A stretch of 64,000 bases of DNA from NCBI GenBank assembly GCA_039090855.1, contig CM076996.1:45722469-45786468 (forward strand), read 5' to 3'. Positions 55,331 through 64,000 of the stretch are shown piece after piece. The notes below the pieces were generated by a model, which saw nothing but the letters and a program-made list of their open reading frames with translations, made no database searches and had not been told where the DNA came from. Position numbers and translations under genes: made by a program. This stretch comes from Macrothele yani (taxonomy: Eukaryota > Arthropoda > Arachnida > Araneae > Macrothelidae). The number at the start of each line of letters is the position of its first letter. Within the stretch, counting starts at the first letter, position 1.

Positions 55331-55639
55331 TATGTTAGTTTCATGCACTTTCACTGCAGAATTAAAAAAAAAACTCCTAATTTTATGTTCCTAAATTTAT
55401 CGAAACCATTAATGTGCGCTACCAGAGAGCCTGCAGTATGTGCATGCGTTCGTTTTCACTAAGTTCATAAAATGTAAACTCCGCAACTTTCCCCAGTATT
55501 TCGTCCAAGCTACTGGCTTCTGAATAGCTTAGAAAAAAATTTATGTACGAATGGTTTACTTCTTGCATCCGATACCGTACATCACCTATTACTAGTAGAC
55601 AAACGTTGAGCTCCAAACATACAAGTTAAGGTAGCAGCA

Positions 55640-56290
55640 TAACGATTTGGTAGACCAATAAAATTCAGGTGAAAGGTCCATCAACCCATGGAAAAGAATT
55701 AACGCAAACACGAGATGCATAAGAATGAATAGCCAGGAATTATAGTACTGCTGTAAAAAAAGTGCTTCACTGGTGGCATCAGAAATGTGTCATTTCAGTG
55801 AACAATTGCGAATATAATCGACCTAATGGGCAAGCACATTGCACAAGAATCATGTATGCTGGTGACAACATGACGAATGAGGTTAGATGGCAGTGAACGC
55901 TGTTCCGTTAACACATATAGCAGCCCAAGTAGGACTCTGGGTAGATTCTGAAGAGTAGTAATGACTCTTCCTAGAGCGTTGCAGAGATGCTCAATAGAAT
56001 AAGGAGCCAGTGATCTGGCAGATCACTCCATTAAGGGAATATCCTCACTCATGAAGTAATTTTTGACCCGATGAACCGAATGATGACGAGCGTTATCTTC
56101 CATAAAAATGAGCCCGAAGCCTACAACACCCGTGAGGAGCCTTAAATAGTGCTCAAGGATCTCCTATTATGTTTGAGCATGCTTGGTGCCACTTATAAAC
56201 AAATGGAGTGGCTTACGACCTTCCAGCATTTTGTCCCCCACACCAGAAGAGCTCCTCCATAGTGGTAAAGTCCCCTGATGCTACGGAGAT
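55640..56290 (-). pseudogene. Tc1 transposase relic (Tc1-F)
   Basis: Read on the minus strand, a decayed frame contains FMEDNARHHSVHRVKNYF (second catalytic Asp), MSEDIPLME, then a stop, and APYSIEHLCNALGRV (catalytic Glu region), with an earlier GGxxxxW-like part near 56250. Only the C-terminal half is left and it has several stops. Confidence 0.72.
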
Positions 56291-56304
56291 CACGGTTTGT
56301 CAAC

Positions 56305-56450
56305 CAGTGGCGGTTCTAGGCCGGGGGCGTCTATGCCGCCCCAAATATAACCGTTTTTTTGGGGGAATTATATATTAATTTTGATTAATTATGGGCACAT
56401 GCAGGAATTGTGCCCCTCCCCCATTTTTATTTTGTCTAGAACCGCCAATG
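56305..56450. mobile_element. 146-bp hAT-type MITE
   Basis: The tips CAGTGGCGGTTCTAG and CATTGGCGGTTCTAG (inverse) enclose an AT-rich interior with C-runs and G-runs. The flanking octamers are TTGTCAAC (56297-56304) and TTGTCGAC (56451-56458), 7 of 8 identical. It has no coding capacity. Confidence 0.87.
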
Positions 56451-56458
56451 TTGTCGAC

Positions 56459-57432
56459 TTGCGATCATTTTTTCTAGAATGGCACACGTCCTCTCTACTT
56501 GATTTTCAAGAAACAAACTATGCTATTTTATTGGAGTTTCGCTAGATCATACTTAGTTCCGTGTCTTCCCATTCTGCTTTTTCCCATTCAGCTTTATTTC
56601 CCCTACCATTTATATTGGGTTCATAAGCGGTCATTAGTGGCTGTAAAGCTAGGAGAGGAAATTTAAGTCAGCAGCAATTCCCAATCGGCTTTATTCCCAT
56701 ACGGCTTTATATTGCGCCCATAAAAAGGTGGACACTTTACCTGCTAGAAAAGAGAAGTTGTACATACATTTTAAAGGAAATTCACCTGGTTTCATACCAG
56801 TTAACAGCGTGCAAATATGTGAAAGAATTGATTAAGCTCATGCGCACCGCGTATTAATCAGGTTTCAGCCATTTTCAACACATTCCTTCGATATGCACTA
56901 TTTTTTTCATGGAGTTTTTAAGTAAAAGATCGCCTCCTCGGGGTCCCTAAGAACAAACTACAATTTGGACGGAATTGAAGGCTTTTGTATGCGTATTATC
57001 ATGCGTAAGTTTCTAAGAACATAATTGAAACCAGATGAAAATTTCCGGGAAAAGCACGTAATCAATAAACGTATCTTTAGGCACTCCGAGCATTGCTTTT
57101 TCTTAGCTTTGAAAATAGTTAGACACATACAAAGTGCGTTCAAAAGGTTGTGTCTGGATTGGCGGCGACATAGCGCTACAGCCTTTAGCGCAGAAATATT
57201 TCCATTATGTGCTTTTGTATTTGAGTCTGTAAACCAACGTTTCCCTCAAGAAATTGATTGGGTAACATTCTATGGTGGAATATACGCTATATTTACAAAA
57301 GTCACCGGACACCCCTTCAAAAGCAAATGAACGGTTCCGCTGCGTTGTTAAGATGCGCGGTGCAGCTGCAAACGGCATAAAAACAAGCCTGTAGCTGACC
57401 GCAATCATATCGCACTGTGAGGTTGAGTGAAA
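56459..57432. other. no gene seen
   Basis: AT-rich. A short motif (CCCATTCAGCTTTATT, CCCAATCGGCTTTATT, CCCATACGGCTTTATA) recurs three times at 56580-56715. The frame at 57025-57330 has no recognisable motif. The last part probably includes the 5' leader of the Tc1 remnant that follows. Confidence 0.5.
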
Positions 57433-58185
57433 ATGTCGCCGTGGGAGAAAACTGACTTTAAAAAAGGAAAGATTGTTGGATTTTATATGAATGAGTAGTC
57501 CATAAGAGAAACCGTGAGGCGTTTCAACGTACCCAAGTCAACTGTTTTGGATGTACTGAATAAGTGGAAGACACATGGTGTGCCTGAAGCAGCAAAACGT
57601 ACCGGCAGACCAAAAACGTCGAAGACTCAGGAGGGTCGTTGCAGTTAATCGACAGAGTACTGCACAAGACCTCAGTGTACAGGTGAGTAAACATGCTGGA
57701 ACCTCGGTATGTACTAGTACCATTCGCAGAGAGCTTCATTCCATGGGTTACCGTGGTCGTGCAGCTACTCATAAGCCTTTCATCTCCACTCGGAATGCTG
57801 CTCGTCGTTTAGCATGGTATAAAGAACATTTATCGTGGACCATAGATCATTGGAAACGGGTCCTATGGACTGATGAATCCAGATGCACGATCCATTAGTC
57901 TGATGGCCGTGTGTGGGTATGGAGGCAGCCCGGGGAACGCTATTTACCACAGTGTACTGTTCATACAGTCAAGTTTGTAGCTGGCAGTGTACTCGTGTGG
58001 GGGTGTTTTTTGTGGTATGATCCCGGCCAATTGGTTATCGTGGACAAACCTGTTAACCAGCACGTCTACCTTGATATTCTGGACAATTATGCCCTACCAA
58101 CTCTGTGGCAATACTATGGAACCGAGACTTGTTGGTGCCCGCAGGATAATGCACCGCGCCATAAAGCAAGGTTTCAAAATAGCTT
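57433..58185 (+). pseudogene. Tc1 transposase, cut by a LINE insertion (Tc1-G)
   Basis: ATG 57433 gives MSPWEKTDFKKGKIVGFY with an early TAG (after MNE), then a frameshift near 57590. The second frame carries STIRRELHSMGYRGRAA (second HTH), RVLWTDESRCTIH (first Asp), a TAG at 57896-57898, then GSVLVWGCF and PQDNAPRHKA (second Asp). Similarity ends at about 58185, where the minus-strand LINE begins; the catalytic Glu region is not in the window. A different Tc1 family from Tc1-A to -C. Confidence 0.83.
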
Positions 58186-59532
58186 TATTATTATTCATCA
58201 TAAGGAAAACATAAGAGGGAGACGTACGGCGTTGGGCGTCTCACTGGAAAATAATACAAACTGTTAAAAGATGATGGTATATACATTGCAATGACAATGC
58301 TGCCAGCAAAGCTTATTGCAAAAACAGTGCAGGAGAAGTGACAGAGAGAAACACATCGTGTCACATGACATTGGCTGGGCATGATGTACAGGATAACACA
58401 GGCGAAACAATACTACAAAATGAGAAAAAGAACAGCACAAACACCGCCGTGAAGGTAAAACATTACATACATGAGATAAAACACAGCGTGCACAATTGCG
58501 CAAGTTATTTAACGAGGGCACCAAAGCAACATAATACAGGCGGGGTGAAGGTGATTAATTTACACGAGTAAGCATGAAAATACACTGAGATGACATTAGT
58601 ATTCACAATTCAACGGTAGCGCGGATTGCACGAAAAAAATGCAGAAGGGACAGTAAGATCACAGGGCAAAACTAGGAATGCATTAACGCAAAATGAAAGC
58701 CCAGTACGATGCAATAGATGTAACTGGTACATTAACAAGGCATGATGAACCATATTGTACACAGGGATGACCAAAGAAAGTACACAATGTGAAGACACGA
58801 TACAGCGCAAGAAATGTTACAAGTACAGTAAAATGCACACGATAAACTATGAGTGCACTCTGGGATGTTAAGAGTTAATGCATAAAGTGAAAGCACAGGA
58901 CAAGCCATGGGTTCTGACAGATGACAGAATTTACCATAAATTTGCGCATGCACGATCAAAGCATTAACACAATGTGAAAGCACAGTACAGCACAAGAAAT
59001 GCAAGAGGTACAAAGGATGCACAAAAAACCCCGTGAAAGTACTCTGGGATGACAGTAGTATATACACAATGTGGAAGCATAGTATTGTACAAAAAACAAA
59101 CAGGTGCAATGAAAATGGCTAAACACTAAGGAGGTGTGTGAGTGCGGCAAATATAACATATGGGAGATAGAGACATGCACCACATGGCATCTCAAAGTAA
59201 AACACACTACAAGAACACGGTGTAATACACTAGGTGCATAGAAAGAAAACACTTACGGTGACCACGGTACAAGTCCAAGTACATAAAAGTGACGGGAGGT
59301 CACGGAATCAGAGGGCACACTGATAACAATGTGAATATGGTAAAGCATAGTACGACAAGAAGAACAATACAAATGACAAGATCACAATGATATGCACACT
59401 GAAAACGAGAAAAAACTGGAGTATTACAGCACAGGCTGTAGCACGATCACATGATATACATGGAGACGAGTAGTAGAGTGGAGGAGGGGCACCAGGGTGC
59501 CACGGAACTCAGCAAAGGAGGTGTAGAGTGTC

Positions 59533-62500
59533 CTAGGGTACTGATAGGTGTAGCAGTCCAGAATCAACCGCAAACCATGGAGCGACCGGCACCCAGGTAG
59601 CATAGAAGGTGGCTTCTCGATGACCGGAAGAAGCTGACTGGTACTCCAGGCGTAGACGAGATAGCAAGCGATCTCGGAAATGGCACAAATGTGCTGCGCT
59701 GGCCTGGTGTAAAGAGACCGACGAGGAGACGCTGCGGAGTTGTTGAAGGTACACGTAAATAACGTGTTTAACCAGCACGAAAAGATAGGCACATACTGAC
59801 GGAAGAGGCGTAGGTGGATGAGCCCGCAGAAGAAGATGTCTGTAGGCAGTGAACGGAAGATCTGTAGAACAAGAGCAACTGGAAATCCGGAAAACCTGGT
59901 GGAGGAGAGGCATCAGGATGGGACAGTAAAGGTAGACGTGAGAAACGTCTGCCTCCTGTGCGCAGAAGGAGCAACGAGGGGAGGAGAGAAGGGACATGCG
60001 AAAGAGAAAATGCGGAACAGGGAGGCGATTATGCAAAAAAAGCCAGTGGGTACTAATTTCAAGAGGGGCGGATAAGGGTGAGAGGGCAGCGGCCCAGACG
60101 AGAGGAAGAGAAGCAGGGGGAACCTCGAGAATAGAAAGCGGTGAAAGGGTGGCAAGGTGCACTAGAAAACGATAAAGCGATTTAGAGGAGAGAGAAGAGA
60201 GAGGAAGAACTGAGTCGGAGGGAAAACGGCATCGGAAGAGGGGCAAAAAAGACAGAGACGAGACCGGAGGGGAGACAAGATCAGGGAAAAGCGAAAGAAG
60301 TGCAGTAAGCAGGGAATCATAGACCAAACGGGCGTAGGGGGACGAGAGAATAGCAGGGGGAGGCGAGAAAAAGAGCGTCAGGATAGATCCGAGTTGGTGA
60401 GGTCTTGTACGGTTACTACACCTGCTCGGAGCCAGGAGGGGAATGAAACACAGGGGAGGTGGGGGATGAACAAGAGAGTTGAAGAAGAGGGGTTCAGAAA
60501 AAAGCTCTAGAGTTGAAGAGGGAGGGGATGAGGGAGAGAAAGCGAAGGTGAGTGAGGGCTACATAATATGCAGGTGGGAGTTTAGAGGTGGGAGGGGGAG
60601 GACAGCAATCCATGAGAACCAAAGAAAGAAAGGAAAAATGTGGGTTACGCAAGGAGGCAAGAACGTCACGTACCTGAACTGCGGAAGCCACTGGAGACGT
60701 GAAAAGGTGAATGAAGTTGATCACTCGGCTTGCTTTGTAGCACAGCAGAACATCAGGTAGGCCAGCACCGCCATAGGAAGGAGGAGCACAGAGCCTCTTG
60801 ACGTTAACCCAGTAATTACACGCCCACATTACTCGAGTAAGGCAGCGTGTAACCTCCTGGAGAAGAAAAGAGGGGTCGTAAATGCAGTCCAAGAATGCTT
60901 GCAGATGGACAGAAGGTATGTCCTGGTGAGATTTGCACGCTGGTAGTAGGACGTACAGAACTGCGCATGACACCAGTACGCAGTTGTGCAGAGGAGGCGA
61001 GGATGGAGTTCCGTGCGAGTTGCACTGGATGTAGCTTGTGGTGCGCCTAAATGCACACCCAGGAAGCGTTGGGTAGTGGATGACCATGTGGCCCCCCATG
61101 GAGCATCCATGCTATTGGACCACGACTCGCACCACAATGCGGTGCTCTTAGACGTATTCAGTTCAGCTGCAGAACATGAAGCATATGCGGAAAACAAACG
61201 ACGAAGTAGTTGGAGCTGTGAGTCGCTACGAATGCAGACGGTAATGTCATCTGCATAGGCAGAGTAAATGACTGAGTGATGCCGTGTGCTGGTAACTGGT
61301 GGTGGAAGTCGTGCCAGGAGAGATGTTTGCAGAGAGCGTAGAAAGGGCTCGACGGCAATCGCAAACAGTTGACCAGAAAGCAGGCAGCCCTGACGAACTC
61401 CCCGCTTGAAGGGAACAGGTGCTGTGAGAAAAGATGCCGTCTTGACATGGAAAACGGCGTCCCGGTAGAGGGAGAGAAGAACAGAGACAAATTGTGGAGG
61501 AAAGCCAAAGTGTAGCAGGATGTCTGTGAAATAGGCGTGTGAGATATTATCGAAAGCGGAACGGAGGTCTAAGGAAAGGAGAACAAGAGGTTCAGAATGA
61601 GTCTTGGCAAGATGAATGAGATCGCGAAGAAGTTGAACATTGGAGGAAAGAGAACGGTCAGGCAGGAACAGTATAGGTTTGAGAGTCAGCAAGGATGTGA
61701 GGAAGGACAGAGTTTAGTCGACGGGAAAGAAGCTTAGTATAGAGTTTATAATCTTGATTGAGAAGAGAAATGGGGCGCCAATTTCCCAAGTGAAGAGGGT
61801 CACCCTTCTTGGGAAATAGGACCACATGTGCGTCCGTGAAACTCCTCGGGAGGGGGAGCAGTTAAATGCAGCAGAAAAAGCGGAGAGGAGAAAAGGCAAC
61901 AAAAGAGGCAAGAACGCACGGTAAAAAGGAAAAGAGAGGCCGTCCGGACCCGGAGCGGCATGGGGGTTAAGGGAAGAGAAGGTGTCGGACACCTCCATGG
62001 ATGTGGGTGAGAGAGACAGGGTGTGAGCAAGATGAGACGGAACTTGAGGCAGGTTATTGAGAAGATGGGCGAGAGTTAAGAGAGAAGGGGGAGGAGTTTC
62101 ACTGAACTTGGTGGTATAGAACTGACGAACGTGCGAGCAAATCGCTACCGAATCGGATGTGATTTCGCCAGAGGGGAGGCGAAGATGACGAAGCGAGGTA
62201 GAATATTTGCGTTCAGATTCCATTAATGTTAGAAAATCATTGGTGCATTCTTCCGGATTGAGATGTTTAATACGCTGACGTAAAAGTGCTTGCTGCGCTA
62301 GAGGTTTCAGCAAAGCCTGGAGCTCCGCCTGATATGCTGGAAACAGCAGATCTGACAACCCAATCAGTGCGAGCATCTGCCTGGCGTGGTCGAGGCGCAT
62401 CTGACTGGAAGTCGTCATGGTGAAGGAAAGTTGCTTGATATGTAAGTGGAGCTGATGCTTGACATGAAGCCAATACGTCAAGGCACAGGGTGCGGAATGC

Positions 62501-63377
62501 AACCCTGCGCGACGAGCAGTAAGGAAAGAACTGACAGAGGCACAAAAGTCAGGATCGGTGAGGAGATTGGAATCAAACGTCCACGGACGTACAGTCCGAG
62601 GGAGTGACGCCTCAGAAAACACTGTGAAGGTGACCGTGCAGTGGTCTGACGAAGCAGTAGGTTGATATCGCAACTCGGTGATAGACGCAAGAAGCGGTGT
62701 GGAAACGTAGACCGGATCTAGGCGTGAAGTCGATGGAAGCTGACTCCCAGACGAGCGCCACGTGTGTGAGGTCTCTTGTGGATGTAGGTGCCTATAAGCA
62801 TCGGTGAAGGAGAAATCAGCAACAAGGTCATGGAGTAGTGTGACGAGATCCGTACGACGCTCTCGTGACGGAGGATAGCGATCCAGTGCCGGGTCAAGGG
62901 TGCAATTTAAGTCTCCACCCAAGAGCACACGATCCGAAGGCGAGACTTTCGAGAGAGCTTGACGGAGTTTGGTGAACAAGATGGTAAATGATTAGAGGTT
63001 CACGGAATATACACGTTAAAGATGTGAAATCAAGTTCCGCCAACTGTGAAAGAGACTTGCTGGAGTAAATCCCGGCATACGTTCTGCACTGAGAGAGCAG
63101 TGAGGGTGGATCGGAACTGCTGATGCATTCCGATAGCAAGCCCACCATGAGATGAATAGCGAAATTCATGATGGGACACATAATTGCTAGCACGCCAGCG
63201 AGTAAACAGAGTGGAGGAATGGCAGTTTGTTTCTTGCAATAGCAACAGATCGGCCCCGAGAGGCGAGAAGTCTTCCATTACAAGAGCATTCGCTAGAGGG
63301 CTAGCGAACCCTCTGCAATTAAGGGTCGTGACCTTGAATGGACTGGTAAGTCGTTGATTGGAGGAGTCGCGGAGCAA
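59533..63377 (-). pseudogene. Tx1/L1-like LINE ORF2 (endonuclease and reverse transcriptase), frameshifted
   Basis: The endonuclease shows VTTLNCRGF, LLLQETN, LLGGDLN and SSDHC, split by a frameshift between 63030 and 62979. The RT follows: HAAPGPDGLSFPFYRAF, then (in a shifted frame at about 61740-61800) WRPISLLNQDYKLYTKLL, then ILFLPDRSLSSNVQLLRD, LSLDLRSAFDNIS (motif A), GVRQGCLLSGQLF and YSAYADDITV (motif C). The C-terminal part (60327-59533) has a zinc-knuckle-like CSFCAQEADVSHVYLYC (C-x2-C-x7-H-x4-C). The order and the RQGC-LSGQL block match Tx1-type elements. Three or more frame changes and a TAG at 61711-61713 make it non-functional. Confidence 0.88.
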
Positions 63378-64000
63378 CTTTCAGGAGTTGTTGTAATCGG
63401 TTTACGCAGCCAAGGGTCCATGAGTAGTGCACGGGGTCATGTACAAACCCACGAAGGTACTTAGCAATGCATCCGGCTTGCAGGAGCAGCGAGGGAAGAA
63501 TGTCTTCGCGCTCTCGGAGGTAGTCATACGTCGACTCCAGGTTCATGGTGTGGGTGCAAAACTGATAGTAATCTCCAAGATTGAAAGGTTCTGAAGGAGC
63601 ACCACATTTGGAGAGTACACTTGAAAAGACCTCAAACGAAGGCGGAGACCCATCATCATCAGTGTCCCTTTCAATTTATGTTGGCGGAGGAGAGGGAGAA
63701 AGATCTCCTAAAGATTGGGTAGCACGGAACGGTCGCCCATCCACAGGGGGATATTTCTTCTTCCTCGTCTTACGTCGGGTACCTGTACGAGTGCCATAAA
63801 TGCGTTTTTCAGGGAACGACAATGCTCGGGAAGCAGACGCAGAGTCAGAGGAGAGATCGGCGCCACCGTCACACTCGGAGACACCAACAGTGAAGACTGG
63901 TGGGAAACCAGCGGCAAGGTCTCCCGATGTTGCCACGTGATGAGGAGTAATAGGTGAGGCAAGCGCTGGAAGATGAAGGTGGGAGGTGAGGTCAGCATCA
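63319..64000 (-). pseudogene. LINE ORF1, C-terminal part
   Basis: One frame runs from the window edge to 63319 with a single TAA at 63676-63678. It contains a basic stretch GTRRKTRKKKYPP near 63770 and, after the stop, the segment LESTYDYLREREDILPS and KYLRGFVHDPVHYSWTLGCV. Its end overlaps the start of ORF2 by about 60 bp in another frame. I do not recognise a domain; the call rests on its position and basic character. Confidence 0.55.

Larger units (their letters stand above)
58186..64000 (-). mobile_element. Tx1/L1-like LINE, 5' end beyond the window
   Basis: The minus-strand element has two ORFs and a long 3' UTR. Its 3' end is placed at about 58186 because the Tc1-G reading stops there and the sequence starts with TTTATTATTATTCATCAT, which would be an AATAATA-type tail. 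The 3' UTR (58186-59530) consists of diverged repeats with words such as CACAATGTGAAAGC and AGCACAAGAAATGC recurring four or more times. More than 5.8 kb lies within the window. Confidence 0.82.

Noticed and set aside
59818..60760. Plus-strand Arg/Glu-rich frames
   Set aside because: Antisense to LINE ORF2; composition is the complement of a Ser/Leu/Pro-rich coding strand.

Overview
The window reads as eukaryotic, repeat-dominated intergenic or intronic DNA, most likely from an arthropod and perhaps a chelicerate. The evidence is the mix of Tc1 and mariner DNA transposons, RTE and Tx1-like LINEs, a Penelope-like element with a GIY-YIG endonuclease, hAT-type elements and tRNA-derived SINEs. 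It is AT-rich, has no operon structure, and holds one clear GT splice donor. The taxon is an inference from element types; no species-diagnostic gene is present.

Layout. 1-236 is a Tc1 remnant at the window edge. 325-1545 is a dead mariner. 2756-3566 is a GGGTTATTTTGACG array followed by a transposase fragment. 5336-10215 is a head-to-head pair of Penelope-like copies flanked by TAATAA, with a SINE inserted in the right copy. 11495-11922 is an unclassified dispersed repeat whose relative lies inverted at 41670-42080. 13467-16747 is a long RTE LINE inserted in a 27-bp minisatellite. 18232-18436 is a SINE-like hairpin. 18834-20374 is a Tc1 element with clean ends. 20480-26051 is a second Tc1 with an intact 346-codon transposase, split by a 4.0-kb foldback element (20711-24723) whose ~0.9-1.0-kb inverted arms are built from ~90-bp repeats. 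28962-31668 is a hAT-like element with a perfect 8-bp target duplication, carrying an RTE fragment. 32180-33927 holds two palindromic MITEs. 35322-38497 is the most complete RTE copy, lying between inverted SINE-like arms.

40458-41264 is the only convincing non-transposon coding segment: a 269-codon exon ending at a consensus CAG|GTAAGT donor, with a promoter-like region upstream. 42351-43878 is another Tc1. 43890-47178 is a second hAT-like element (15-bp terminal repeats, 7/8 matching target duplications) that contains an RTE fragment, a tenfold 111-bp minisatellite and a tRNA-like sequence. From 47.7 to 58.2 kb lie SINEs, Tc1, mariner, a LINE fragment and a small hAT MITE. 58186-64000 is a Tx1/L1-like LINE on the minus strand, inserted into a Tc1 remnant and running off the window.

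Most of these are decayed copies. The elements are nested, so the order of insertion can be read directly: foldback into Tc1, SINE into Penelope, RTE into hAT, RTE into minisatellite, LINE into Tc1. Several pairs of copies share the same in-frame stops or active-site changes, which suggests descent from already defective templates. The only reading frame that looks undamaged and begins with ATG is the Tc1 transposase at 24748-25788.
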